NCBI RefSeq assembly: GCF_003711515.1
Contig: NW_021167081.1
Coordinates: 806,001-870,000 of the forward strand
DNA from: Sodiomyces alkalinus F11
Taxonomy: Eukaryota; Ascomycota; Sordariomycetes; Glomerellales; Plectosphaerellaceae
Direction of reading: 5' to 3'
DNA length: 64,000 nt
The position numbers and the translations under genes were made by a program. Of the stretch, positions 15,693 to 27,566 are shown in pieces. Within the stretch, counting starts at the first letter, position 1, and every line of letters starts with the position of its first letter. The notes under the pieces were generated by a model. That model had not been told where the DNA came from, did no database searches, and saw only the letters and a list, made by a program, of their open reading frames with translations.

Positions 15693-17959
15693 GATGGCTC
15701 TGTGAGAGTAACGCTTAGGGGGGAAACGGTCAAGTCGTTCGATGGAGTTGTTCTCGGCTGGACGAAGTCTGAAAGGGCAAATCACGACAGTTCGTGTCTA
15801 ACAAGCAAATAAATTCGTTCAGGATGAAAACTGTCTCCAGACAGTAGGAAGAGCCGAGGACGTTGACTGATGACAATGGTCGTGGTGTTTCGCGTTGTCT
15901 GCCGGGTAGCTCTAACAAGTCCAGTGGGAGTAGGACTGTGCGGGGGCGGGGTAAAGCAACGCCAACGAAGAACAGATCCGTACAGTGCCACGTACTGTGT
16001 CCACCGATAAGCGATGGCCTTTCGTACCGCAGGCCGCAGGAAGGACCTGGTCGCATCGTTGGAAGTAGTATTAGGCATATAGGTACCTACCATACTACAG
16101 ATACCTACCTTAGGTAATTAGTTGGTGTTTCGAGAGGCATCGGTTGCTATGAAAGTACTCTGTAAGGCCTCTGAAACCTAAGGTACCTACAGGTACGGAG
16201 TCCAAAGTCCACATCACGACCGTATTCGTCGTAGAAGACGGGAGTAATCTATGGTTGTCGCACAGGAACAGGGTGCTTTGGCACCCATGACCAATGTCTT
16301 GCTTCCATTCTCTTATACGTGTAGAACTAGGCGCCGTAACATAGCACACGTGCTGCCGTTATGAGTGAGAATGCCAAGTCCTGCCATCCGTCCATACGTA
16401 TTTTCGTATCAGTATCCCACTCGAACACAACCCCCAACCAGACGCCTGAATAAAAGGGATAAAATAATTAAATTAGTAATTCCAACTGCGCAGTTATCGA
16501 TCCAAGGGTGGACACTTGAGAACTGGGAACCCTTGCTCTTTTCCGTTCGCAAGACAAGGCGTTGACATTAAGAGCCCCCTGGGTAATTACATACATAAGG
16601 CACAAAAAATACCAGACGTTTCAGTGTTCCGACCAAAAGGGGAAAAACCCTGTTCCTAGGAAATTATGGCCAACAGGTACGGATGCTACGAATAAGTTCG
16701 TGTCTTTTAATTCTAGGTCGCTTTCCTTTTTCCGATTCGTTGTCAAGGTCTTTAAGCAGTATATACATAATTACTTCTTAATGTACTGAGTAAGGTATGT
16801 ATGGGAAGGCGGTTGAAGTTGGGCGCAAAAAGAAGAAAACTGCCTCATTAGGCGCTGCCTCTGCCAGCGCATCAAACGGCGGACACGCACAGAGGTGAGT
16901 CCTGATCTGAACCTGGTGTGACCCTGTCTGTCGGTGAAGTGGCTGGTCTTGTCCCGCTCTTACGGATTGCCACGCTGCAAAACGAATCCCGACGGCGTCT
17001 CTGCCAACTCAATTCACATGTTGCTCGTCAGGTACGGACCAATCATAAACCCATACTGAAACGGGACCTTGCGGGTGGGGGCGGCAAGAAAAGGGCGCTG
17101 TGGGCTACCTAAGGTACCTTAAACACCAACTCCTGTTGTGATGTTGGCGGCAAGAAATAAGGTATATGTACCTATGAACAGCACAGTACCCAGAAGTCCA
17201 GTAAGTGTAAGGTAAGGTATAGACCCATCACCCTTTGTCTGTGTTCCCTTGCCTAACTTCAGCTCTCCTCGCCATACTCGCCACCCAGCCCTAATGAACG
17301 GGAGGGAATGGCCAGGAGAGAAGAGACTGACTATGCTAGCATGATAACCCAACAAAGACCTATTCGAAAGATGAGCAGTAATGTAATTATGCAAGGTACC
17401 CAGGTAGGCATCCGTACTTGGCAGGTCAGGTCTGGAGGACTGAAGTAGATGGAAGTATGTGTACCTGAGGACCAGGATGTAGACCTGCGGCACACAGATT
17501 GAAGCAAGCAGATGTCCACTGGTTACGGATCCAAGGAACAACCTAGCCCCCTACCAAGGATCCAAGGTGACCAAGACTAGGGCTCAGGATTTTGCGCTGG
17601 GGGCCAGTGTTCCCCTATTATCTTCGCATCTGTCCCAGTTTCGTTTCTCATTCTTATTTCGCCTCTTCTCGCATCCCGGTTCAGCTTTTTGCTTTCGTCG
17701 CAACGTTCTCTTCTCTACGCTTCGGCTTCACCAACGTGCCTAGCTGCACATCACCTTCATTTATAACACCGCTGAAGACCTTATCTCAACACTCCTTTTT
17801 ACACGCTGGTCGCTCTCTATCCCGGCATATACTCCGAGACACATCAATTTAACAAGACCAGCCAACTGCGGAAGCTCAAAACCAGACCTCTCTTTGATAA
17901 AAGACTACCAAACCCTCCTTGAAAACCAAAGAAAAAGAAGAAGAAAAAAAGAAAGCAAG
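15693..17959. other. intergenic region rich in GGTACC-type motifs
   Basis: About 2.3 kb with no convincing gene. It contains several CTAAGGTACC or TACCTTAGGTA motifs (near 16080-16200) and an exact AAGGTACCTT palindrome at 17111-17120. The right end (about 17600-17830) is pyrimidine-rich, and the last 40 bases before the next start are almost purely purine (17920-17959). Both fit the promoter and 5' leader of the downstream surface-protein gene. Confidence 0.5.
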
Positions 17960-18526
17960 ATGCGTTTCACTGGCTTCTTCACCCTTCTCGCGGCCAGCGC
18001 TGCCGTCGCGTTGCCTCAAGTCCCAGAGGGCGAGGAGACCACAACGGTGACTTCGACGACCACCCGCACCATCACCCTCACCGAGTGCAACCCGACCTAC
18101 ACCGACTGCCCTCTGAACCGACCCTCAAGCACTGAGGTTGTTGCTGCCGATATCACCTCCGAGATCTCCTCCGAGGTTGTCATTCCCACCTCGGAACCTG
18201 TCGTTGAGGTCCCATCGTCGTCACTGGCTCCGCTGCCGTCGTCGTCGTCGTCGTCGTCATCCTACTTCTTCTCTGCTCCCGCCAACACGACCTCCTTCAT
18301 CTCCGTCGCCACCTCCTCCCTTCCCCTCAGCAGCCAGGCCGAAAGCACCGAGTCCGCTAGCCCTCCTCCCGTGGTCACGGAGACCCGGACTTCGGTCGTG
18401 CTTCCCGATGCTCCGGAAGCCAGTGGCGAGCCCGTCGTGGTCCCGGAAAGCGGTGCTGCCGGCCTGTTTATCCAGGGCACTCTGCTAGCCAGTGTGCTGG
18501 GCTTTACCGTCGTCGCTCTCTTCTGA
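17960..18526 (+). CDS. Secreted GPI-anchored Ser/Thr-rich cell-surface protein
   Basis: 188 aa from the ATG at 17960 (MRFTGFF). A longer reading of the frame from 17894 would destroy the signal peptide. Residues 1-18 are a classical signal peptide ending near VALPQ. A Thr-rich segment follows (TTTVTSTTTRTITLTECNPT), with a cysteine pair (ECNPTYTDC) of the kind seen in fungal GPI proteins. The middle is a Ser/Thr/Pro-rich O-glycosylation region with a run of nine serines. The end is a small-residue site (ESGAAG) plus a hydrophobic tail, typical of GPI attachment. The location is inferred as plasma membrane or cell wall. No catalytic domain is present. Confidence 0.85.
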   Translation: MRFTGFFTLLAASAAVALPQVPEGEETTTVTSTTTRTITLTECNPTYTDCPLNRPSSTEVVAADITSEISSEVVIPTSEPVVEVPSSSLAPLPSSSSSSSSYFFSAPANTTSFISVATSSLPLSSQAESTESASPPPVVTETRTSVVLPDAPEASGEPVVVPESGAAGLFIQGTLLASVLGFTVVALF

Positions 18527-20160
18527 GTTGATGGCTGTCGACTTTGATGGTGCTCGGGCGTTTTCCCCCCTTTTTACCTTCTTTTCCAAGACTTTTTTTC
18601 ACGATACCACATATTTATTTTTCTTTGGGGATGGGACGATTGGAGACTTTGGAATATTCTTATACATGTTATCATGTTCATCGAGACACACTGCTGGGTC
18701 CGCAGATGCTGGTGCTTTACACACTAGTTGGTCAGCGACATCATACGGACCTGGGTTCTGAAGGGAGCGCGGCTGGAATATGGGCTTACACTGCCGGTCC
18801 TGCTGGGTGCCGTTGAGACGAAGAGACTCAACAGTACGCCGCATGTTAGTTGTGCTACGGTGGCATGCAGTCTGCAGGACCGGGAAGGATTGTTTGTGGA
18901 CGATAGGCTGCATGCATCGCCTTTGGCTGCAACGGTCCTCTGCCATATGTAGGATTGATACCAACGCCTACCTTCGTCTTGATTTGCCCCTTTTGTGGTT
19001 TTCCGAACTGCATAAAGTTTTCTTCGTATCTGTCCCACCTACCTGACATCGGAGTGAGCTCATGGATGGGCATTCGGTATTAATTCTCCAATGGAGATGA
19101 CCCTGTTGAGAACCCCTGAGACAAAGCATGCCTCTTCCGTCACACGGGATGGTGAGTAGGGCTGAATGGCATTGTGTATCTTTCTTTGGGTGAGCAGATG
19201 CATTCCAAGTCAAAACCCCAATTCTTCAACGGCTCGGTTCTATGGCATCTTTTCTGTTGTTCTTGCCGTATACCTACTCGGAGCATTGCTATTTGGGAAC
19301 TGATAAACAAAGTATGTATGCACATTGGACGGAAGACTCATATCTTGATGGCAGTCTCTTTACGATATGATGAACAGCCCCAAGGATCTACCAATCATTC
19401 GATTGTTTAAATTTCCTGATATCCCCCTGTTGTCTTACAGTTGAAATGACCTATGAAGAAGCACGATGGATAGACATTGTTACCTTGCTGGTTGATAAGG
19501 CGAATAAATAATATCCATCCGAGCACTTGCTTGTCAACGCACTCCATCCATCTATATAACGTCTTATATTCTTACGTCCCGCCATACTTCGTTGCACATA
19601 ATACTTCCCAGTGGTAATTTCCCCCCATATCCAACCGCCGTTCCAGAACCCTTTTCCCTGATACTGTTGGCCAGTGTCCCCGGAACCCAGGAACCTCATC
19701 CCCCATCGCCTCCGTGTAAATCAATGACGTCCCTTCTCACATAGGCCCCCCCTTGATCGAACCAGACATTGTCCCAAAGGCCCAGATCCAAGGGCAGGGC
19801 GAAGTCTTAGGACCATAGAGATGGGGCCCGTCAAGTTACAATCCATCTCATCCGTCCCGGTTGGTGAATGGACGCTTCGTATGGACGTATCCCTTCATCC
19901 TGTGTTCCCGAGACTACGTGGATAGTTAGCTTGGAGATGCTCTTGTCGATGTCTGGGAAGAATGTTGGGGACATACCGGCATTTCCCAGCTGCACAATCG
20001 TCACAGAGCTTTTGTGCGGCCGGAACCAAGCGTGGGCAGTCGCACGGCTGGACTCCTTTATGATCACAGGCCTTTTCGGACATTTTTTTTTTATCTGGAG
20101 GGCGTTCCTTTCTCTACTTTTCGTATCGGTGTCACTTCCGAGGTTGTATGCTCATCGAAA

Positions 20161-20194
20161 GGAGGAAGAAGAAGAAGAAGAAGAAGAAGAGAAG
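20161..20194. repeat. GAA triplet microsatellite
   Basis: About nine uninterrupted GAA/AAG units within the gene-poor island. Confidence 0.9.
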
Positions 20195-21951
20195 TAAAGC
20201 CCAAGGCAAAAAGGAAGATAATGGCTCGTGTATATTGTCCTGGAATGTTCTTCGGCCCCGACGAAAGAGATGGGGATGAGATTGCCTTGCCCAAAACACC
20301 GGTTCGTTCCGTAGCTTTTATTAGGACCACCCGCCGTTGTCGGGTCGGCCCGCTGACGAGTTCTGTCGCTGGGAGATGAGAGACAAGTGGAGAGACGGGA
20401 AGATGGGGCTCAAGGCTTGTCAAGTTTCAAAGCGATGACTGTATCCGTAGCACCAAACAGTCTCCCCAGGCGTTGTCGGTCTCGTCCCGTGTCTGCTGCC
20501 GTTGCGGGTCGAGGTCGAGGTCGTACGAAGTTGCGGAAGTTGAAGGACCCGACGGCGAGGTTCAACACTTCCCTTTTTATTTTCCCTTCGCCTTGTCCTA
20601 TCCCGACTTTACTCGATGCAAGGGGGCTCACCCCCCTTGGTCTGCACCTTGGACGAGAGCTGAGAGCCCAGCCCTGAGCAGTTACGAAGGGCAGGTTGCC
20701 CATCTACCCATTTCATCACTCTTCCGCCCACCCATGTATGCCTGTCTGCATGCAGGTTGGGTTGGCAGGGAATGAATGATGATAAAAACCTCTACCTCCT
20801 ACATCGGACAGTCCTCAACAGCCCCAGAGTGATAAAGAACATCTATTGAACGCCTTTACTTCCGACCCGTCGAGACTCTTGTCACAAAGCCATTATCATA
20901 AAGTAGCTACAGTAGCTACAGTAGCCCCTTGCCTGTGCAGAATTCCAGTCGTCACACTATCTACGCCCCCTCGGGCGAGGCAAGGGCTCCTCGCCCTCTC
21001 CGAAAGAGATCAGCCCTTCGGCCTCGTTCCTCTTTTCTCGCCAGTGATCTTCCATGACGTTTTCTCAGACTTGAAAATTCTTCAGAGCAGGGTACGCCCG
21101 TGGAAGAACCTCGGGCACTTCCGATCTCCCTCCCCCTGCTCGCTGATGGATGAGCATATCAGTCCATTTTGGGGAGTTTCATCACTGTCTCTTGGGTCTT
21201 GGGTCCTTTTTGCTCTCGTCACCCTCGTCACCCTCTCCCCCCCCCACCGCTCAGTGAATGACCCGCGGATGTGTGGACCAGGGCCCGGGATCCTGGTCCT
21301 GGTCCTGGACGCGTGGGATCCTCGCCCTCCTAGAACCCCATTAGGGTTAGGGGGGAAAGAGAGTTGCTCCTTCGTCCAAGCTCAAAGCTGACAAGCCTCT
21401 TCCCTTTCCTCCGTGACCGTCGTTTCCCTTGTTTTTCTTTTCCCTTCCTTTTTTTTACTCGTTTCCCGTGTTTCGACCCATCGACTCCGATTCCGCGGTA
21501 TCAGTCACCCAGAATATCCGGTGGGCACGCGGCCCTTTCATTTCCACTCCTGTAAGCTGCGGACATGTGGGGTGAGACAGCGAGATCATTACGTGCGTTT
21601 CGACGTGCTACTGCAAGAGGTGAAAGATGGGATAACAATGCGAATGGTACAGTACATGTAAACAACAAAGACGGGGAAGTTTCCGGTTCAAGGCCAAGCA
21701 CGCATCCTAACAAAGAAACGAGTCTTCATCTTTTTCTCGGATCTGTAATAATATGCCCGACATGGACATCGACATGGACCGTTGGCAGTTGGTAGTTGGT
21801 AGGTAGCCTTGCATTCACGAACCTAGTCCTCGGGGTCGTCATCATTTGTCCATACCTTAACCCTCAACAGCCTATATTGGTTACATGTATTGTATGTATT
21901 GTGTGTTCGTTCCGACAGACGCAGACGCAAGAAGCAATGATTCTTCGCACC

Positions 21952-21980
21952 TCATCATCATCATCATCATCATCATCATC
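21952..21980. repeat. CAT triplet microsatellite
   Basis: Nine to ten uninterrupted CAT units with no coding context. Confidence 0.9.
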
Positions 21981-22252
21981 GGCAAGGGCCGATTCCGGTG
22001 TCGTTTCCATTGGCCAGCCTCCCATCTCACGCCCACGTTGTAACGCCAGCCACTGACCCGGATCATGCAGGGGCTGGGACGACAGCGCGTCTGTCTCATG
22101 GCGTCCGGCCTCTCTCCCTACGGCGCTCCCTGCGGCTGCGAGTCATCCGTCCACGTTCCGTCCTCGCGGGGACCTTACCCGAGGCCGGGGTTTTCGAAAA
22201 AGCACAACAAACACCCCCAGCATCGGGATTCCCTTTCCCAAAGGAGCGTCCA

Positions 22253-22299
22253 CACCACCACCACCACCACCACCACCGCCACCACCACACACCACCACT
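22253..22299. repeat. ACC triplet microsatellite
   Basis: Around fifteen ACC/CCA units with a single-base interruption (CCGCC) near the middle. Confidence 0.9.
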
Positions 22300-23104
22300 A
22301 CAACGTACACTACTACCCCTGATGCTGACCCGACGGGAAGTGACTGATCATATGGCAGGCATTCTGCCCTTTTCCCAATGAACTTTTGGTGTTCGACAGA
22401 TAACCAATCCCCCGGGATGGCTAGCTCCCCACGCCCAAAGAGAAACAAAAGCCCTCGTTACTTGACGTACGTTGTAGGATGTCTCTGGATACTCTGGATA
22501 TCATACAGAGTAGTAATTATGAGACGTGGTCCTATTAGATAGTGATGTGACCGGAGATGCAGCTCTTGGAAAACGTGACAGTTCCCAAATCCCTTGGAAC
22601 GGCGATGACCGTGTCGTCCTAGCAAGTTTGTCACCAACGCCAATTCTTCCTTTGCTTGCTCGTCTTGTTAACCTGTGCTGTCTTTCCCAATACCTTCCTA
22701 TTTCGCCAAAGCTCTTAACAGCGCATGCATACAAGGTATCTGACTCTGCAGAAGATGTGTATCTCCCTTGCTTTGAACTCACACTCGACAAGACGGGGGG
22801 GGAATTAGCAAACAAGCCACACCTCAACTTGGCGAAAGCAGTGTTAGTTGTGATGTGTTTCTAGCGTCTGTGATGCGACGGCGTCAAAGAATTTAATGGG
22901 AGGGGCCTTGATTAGGGGGTTACCTCGTCTCTGCAGCTGATTGCTAGTTCTATTCTGTAATGTATACTATCAATAAACGATACTCGCCCGGCTAGGTAAG
23001 GTAAACCTCCATCTCCTATCTGCGAGTACCTCAGGTATCCCTTCCAATCCCCTCAGTTGGTGCGAGGAGTAATTGGTTATTAGCCCGCCAGCCTCTTCCT
23101 GGAC

Positions 23105-23908
23105 TCACGGGCAATAGTAACCCCTGAGAGCGTATCTAGCGCCAAGACCAATGAGGGTAAAGCCAATCGCGGCGCACACAAAGGCCACAGTGAGCCACGA
23201 CTCCCATGACTCTACACTCTGCGACGATTGTCGTCTCCGACTGTTCATCCTGACACCGTCTCGGCGTGGTGGCGAGCGGGAGCGCCCGGCACTACCATCG
23301 GGGAACCTCGTCCGGAACCACGGACACAACTGCCCGGCTCGCGTCTGTCCGCCCTCCGAAGAGCCACGCGAGCCGCTACGAACCCCCAGCCCCTCCTCGA
23401 TAGCGTCGAATGTTTGGGCCGGGTTGGCTCTCCTCGATTCCAGGGGAGCCAAGTCCAGGAGCAGAGACGCGTTCGGGTCGGTGGTCGGATCCGCCTCAAA
23501 GTGCGTCGAGGGGTGGTCGTGCGAAGCCGCATAGACGGGTGGCGGCGTCGTGAGGCGTCGTTCTTGTTCGTCGGGAAGGCTGCCGTCGGAGCAGAAGTAG
23601 AGAGGCGTAGATGTCCCTGGCGGACTAGACGCCGTGGCAGCAGGCTTGTCGAGGACGACAATGAATTCGTCGCTTCCCGTGGCAAAGCGGGACAGGACGC
23701 GTACGCGACCGCTCGTATAGAGGACGCTCTGCTCCCCTCGGGTACGGCAATTAGGGCGGCGGGTGATTTGTATACGGATGAGACCGGGTTTTTGCGAGTC
23801 GGAAGATGGGTCGCCCTCATCGGGGGTGGGCGACGGAAGTTGATAGTTGAGCATCGGGGGCGGCATGGCCATGAGGAACATGGAGTGTGGAGGCAAAAAG
23901 AGAGACAA
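23105..23908 (-). CDS. Hypothetical protein with C-terminal membrane segment
   Basis: Single-exon frame of 267 aa; no family recognised. The likely start is the ATG at 23908, though ATGs eight to fourteen codons downstream are possible. The first half contains a strand-rich region with basic and hydrophobic alternation (LIRIQITRR, VLYTSGRVRVLSRFATGSDEFIVVLD). The middle is Ser/Pro/Arg-rich and apparently disordered. The end has one membrane helix (LTVAFVCAAIGFTLIGLGA) followed by only about nine residues, so a tail-anchored topology is inferred. An alternative on the plus strand at 23228-23947 is a compositional shadow. Coding status rests on length, the clean membrane helix and the presence of a stop just beyond it. 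Confidence 0.6.
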   Translation of the reverse strand: MSLFLPPHSMFLMAMPPPMLNYQLPSPTPDEGDPSSDSQKPGLIRIQITRRPNCRTRGEQSVLYTSGRVRVLSRFATGSDEFIVVLDKPAATASSPPGTSTPLYFCSDGSLPDEQERRLTTPPPVYAASHDHPSTHFEADPTTDPNASLLLDLAPLESRRANPAQTFDAIEEGLGVRSGSRGSSEGGQTRAGQLCPWFRTRFPDGSAGRSRSPPRRDGVRMNSRRRQSSQSVESWESWLTVAFVCAAIGFTLIGLGARYALRGYYCP

Positions 23909-24347
23909 ATGCTAAAGGCACTGTATCAAGTTATATTGACCAGGTAAGACGTTGTAGGCGAGGAGACGGCGGAAGCCCGAAGACTAGCTCGATTGCTCAG
24001 GTGTGTTGCCTTGGTGCTAATCGCCGTGGACCACCAGAAAGAGATGGGGTGAGGTGGCCCCAGTCCCGTATAAAGGATGTCGTGATTGCGAGGTTATATT
24101 TATCGTCCTAGATGCTGCTTTGGAATGGACGAGACACGGAAGGGGTCGCAGCGGTCTGCCTTGTAGTCGTTGCCCATTCGAGGGGAAGCAGTGAGATCCA
24201 AATCGTAAGTCCAGTCGCAGCTTCTCATCCGGTGTAGCTGGTGTGTATTGGATGCTGGCTCTCCGGTGTCTCCTTCCCCTTTCCCCCCTTTCCCCCCTTT
24301 CCCCCCTTTCCTTCTTTTTTACTTTTCACTGCTGCAATCCAATCTGA

Positions 24348-26192
24348 TTACCCAGTCCACTTTTCCAAAAGGCCTACCTGCCAGTCCTTGAAGGCCCTCT
24401 CGCTGGGGGGCAGGAATAGACTGGTCTGCTCCAATGCGTCGGCCGCCATTTTGATGGCTTCGACTGGAAGGTTGACCTCTTGCACGCCCGAGGTGAAAGA
24501 GTCGAGCAGTTTGTCGGCCTCTTCTTGGGGAATACGCCTATAGAAGAGTTTCAGCGCCGAACGGGGTCTTCCTTCACGCTTGGTGGACGAATAGACGATG
24601 TTTCCATTGAGGATCCAGATGTTCAACGCGAGGGGAATAGAAGGGCCGGTCCCATTTGCTCCGTTGGCCGCGGATGCGCTGCTGTTGGTGGCAACATGCT
24701 GCAAGGACGCTATCGTCGGTATGATGACCGATTTGGATGACCCCGAGCGGGACAGGGTTGCGAGCAAGGCGGCGGCTAGGCAATCCGAGCTTGTAGGTGG
24801 CGGGCAGGGAGAAGACGTCCGGCAGTCGACTTTCCATTTGAAGAGGGCTACCGACGCAATCGAAACGTTGAAAAAGCCCAAGTGAGAGTTGCAGTTGGAG
24901 CAACAGACATGAAGTAAGCGAGGAAGCGAAGTCCCATTTTGGACAGACTTCAGAGCCTCAGAACTGGTTCTGTGCTTTGCCTCCACATGAGAAAGAGAGT
25001 ACTGCGAAAATATTGTGAGTACTGTGGGTAGGACATTGATAACGTATGCGCACCAGGGTCATATGATAGGAGAGGAAGAAAGCACGAGATCAGGAAAAGA
25101 GGAGAACGCAGGAGGGAATGATAGTCAAATCTATTAGTGTTGAGGTTGCTACCACAATGTGCATGTCTCTCCTCATAATCCAGCGACCATCACCTCTCTG
25201 AAGGTCACAGTGAAAGGAAGAGGGCGCCTTCTGGCCGGGAAATCAAATGAACCTCAACCAGCTCTGTGAACAGAAACGGGGGTTCGAGATGAGACTTCCA
25301 ACCAGATAGCTTTCAACCAGCCTGCTGCACATAAAATACGGCAGCAGGGAGGACGAAGACGTTGATCTTGGAGCTGGGTATCGGTGGCCAGACCATAGGG
25401 ATCAAGACCGAGAGGTCCTGGGCAAGGCCGCCTTCTTATAGCTCCGACCAGAGGCACTTGTGATTTGAAATGACCGGAAGGGGAAGGGTAAATACTTACG
25501 TCGAGTCCGGTACAGTCCTCCTCAGCAAGGAGAAGCGAAGTGAGATCAACAAAGCCGACCCCAAGCTGGGCTGCAATGGACGAGTTGGCCCCATAGCCTC
25601 GCTTGGTGAGATGGTCATCATCCTGATTCCGTCCAGCAATTTGAGCTCCATCATTCCCGTTTGCGTGTGAATGACCATGGGCATGATGACCATGACCATG
25701 ACCATGGCTGTGGTCGTGCGGCTTATGGCAGTGCCAGAAATCCATCATTTCGGCCCAGTTCTCACTAGGCAAATCTTTCCATACCTGAAGCCTTCCGGGC
25801 GGCACCAGGGCCCGGTGGCATGTCCGACATGACACGGCGGACTGGGGCACGAGGTCGCGCGCACTCCAAGGCACAGCGGGCAGCAGCTCGTCTCGCACAC
25901 TGGAAGAAGGGGCAGAGGCCGATAGGGGCAGGCGCCAAGCAAGTGATGTCGCACCAGGTTGCCGGCCGTTCGGGACAGGCAGTACAGACGGGGCTGAGAC
26001 GGGTCCAGGGAGAAGAACTTCTTTCAGAGAGCTCCCGTGGCGAACCTGGATTCTAGAGCCATCCGAAGAAACCTCGGCCACGGTTGTCGCGGGGTCTGCG
26101 GGGGAAGGGAGCGACACGGCGATGGAGACTTGACGGATATTGGGTAGAAGTTCCGCGTAGATGGAGGGCGAATCTTCTGTTACTGATGACAT
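24348..26192 (-). CDS. Ipa1/UBE3D-like (HECT_2, E2-binding) protein
   Basis: Modelled as exon 26192-25500 and exon 24947-24348 (about 431 aa). Exon 1 carries the family hallmark CRTC...W.KDLPSENWAEMMDFWHCHKP (about residues 122-156), then a His-rich insert, then GVGFVDLTSLLLAEEDCTGLD. Exon 2 opens with a second zinc-type pair CSNCNSHLG, followed by ALFKWKV, LNIWILNGNIVYSS, the segment VQEVNLPVEAIKMAADAL and the C-terminal WQVGLLEKW, all matching the HECT_2 pattern. The donor GTAAGT is at 25499. The acceptor is uncertain: AAG at 24949-24948 and GAG at 24958-24957 are both in frame, giving an intron of about 550 bp. Family knowledge: yeast Ipa1 supports mRNA polyadenylation and human UBE3D binds E2 enzymes. 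Divergent from LSM8. Confidence 0.82.
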
Positions 26193-26770
26193 GATAGACG
26201 GTCTGCTCTTGTCGATATTCTTGGCCCTTTGATTTCAACCCCCGCTAGCCTTTGGAGATTAAGGTGTTGTAGGTGACGCTATCTCGCAGTAGATATACGG
26301 CATGGCGATGGAAGTGGTGAAGAGTTGAAGTCTTTCTCGACCGCGTCCTCGAGCGCGTGAGGTGACTTAGGTAAGTAAGGTACTTAACTAAGTACGTACC
26401 TACTGTACGGATTGCCATACCCAAGGTACGGTACCCAACAATCGTGTGCGGCGCCAAGAGTACTTCGAATTACTTTGTACCACGCATTTCTTTCTCAAAA
26501 AGTGGCTCCCGTAAGGTACCTTAGCCTTGGGTAGTACCTGTAATCTCGAGTGACGGAGCTTCTCCCAACAATCACATATCGCGAAAGAGAACATACCTTA
26601 CCTTAACGAACCAACCCACTGACATCGAAGCGTTTATATTGAATATATATGCGAATCTTCTGCACACTCTTGTCTTGATTATCCCACAAAGACCCCTATT
26701 GTTCTTCTTGGGCCGGATTCATTCCTGCCTAGATCAAAAGCCTCAAGGAAGCAACCCTTCTCCCACCATC

Positions 26771-27256
26771 ATGGCTTCTCTCGGAGGATACTTGAACAGT
26801 ACGTCGTCAGCACCAACTCCCGACTTCATAGGAGACCCCTCTCTCGGTTGCCTCTTGCTAACGGGCTTCTAGAAAAGGTTCTGATTATCACGGCCGACTC
26901 GAGAATCCTCGTGGGCAACCTAGTAGCCGCAGACAATAGCACCAACCTCGTACGTCCTTGACCTTTGCATCCGGCTACGGAAGGCCATGCGGCGCTGCAT
27001 CCCACATGGCATAGAAATCTCCAAGGCTGGGCTAGGCTAACAAGTGCTCGTGGGCAAACAGGCACTCACAAACACCTACGAACGGGTCATCCAGACGCCG
27101 GATAGCGGAGAGCCCTCTGTCGAAGTCCCACTCGGCCTCTACATGGTGCGAGGCGACAACGTCTGCACCGTCGGCCTCGTCGACGAAAAGCTAGACAGCG
27201 ACATTAACTGGTCTGAGGTTAAGGGCTCAGCCATTGGGGGGATAAAACACATCTAG
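26771..27256 (+). CDS. LSM8: U6 snRNA-associated Sm-like protein LSm8
   Basis: Three exons, 26771-26798, 26873-26949 and 27062-27256, sum to exactly 300 nt (99 aa plus stop). The introns of 74 and 112 bp have GTACGT donors and GCTAAC branch sites close to their acceptors. Sm1 is present as KKVLIITADSRILVGNLVAADNSTNLAL. Sm2 contains the family signature LGLYMVRGDNVCTVGLVDEKLD, in which the usual Sm2 RG motif reads RGDNV, diagnostic for LSm8. Family knowledge: LSm8 replaces LSm1 to form the nuclear LSm2-8 ring that binds the 3' end of U6 snRNA. The start codon follows the leader closely, and the 9-codon first exon explains why a simple frame scan misses it. Confidence 0.95.
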
Positions 27257-27566
27257 ATCCTATGCGAGGTTTGGGGGCTGGGCTGGGGCTGGCTGGGCTG
27301 TTCACGATGCTATGTATGCTCTTTTCGTTCCTCTTCAGTGCTTTCTATTCGAGCTGGATATATACCCAACGGCAGATGCTAGGCCTCTGCTGTTCTACAT
27401 ATGGGAAGCAGGCGTTGGTATTGGTGTGGTAGATCAATGATACTGGATGCACTCTGGGTATGCCATGCCTTCCTTCCTCCACGCCTCTCTAGATCGCGAG
27501 CTCGCTGTGCTGACACTGAACCGAGAAGAAGCCACTCAATTCCATTCCGCAACAAATCTCTCCGAC

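Larger units (their letters stand above)
18527..23104. other. 4.6-kb gene-poor island
   Basis: No protein family, tRNA or rRNA recognised on either strand. Open frames here (for example near 20846-21391) are compositional and lack family resemblance. The region holds several triplet microsatellites, GTAGCTACA direct repeats near 20905-20925, a TCCTGG tandem near 21292-21310, and a two-unit telomere-like TTAGGG stretch at 21341-21352. It may contain a long non-coding transcript or the long promoter of a neighbour. Confidence 0.5.

Noticed and set aside
17590..17830. Coding reading of the CT-rich region before the GPI protein
   Set aside because: Better explained as a pyrimidine-rich promoter and leader. 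The real protein starts at 17960 with a signal peptide.
20846..21391. 181-codon plus-strand frame in the gene-poor island
   Set aside because: Starts inside a GTAGCTACA repeat, Leu/Pro/Ser-rich, with no domain, signal peptide or intron logic.
24987..25253. Separate small gene between the two exons of the Ipa1-like gene
   Set aside because: No start with family resemblance. The downstream segment clearly continues the HECT_2 family, so it is treated as an intron.
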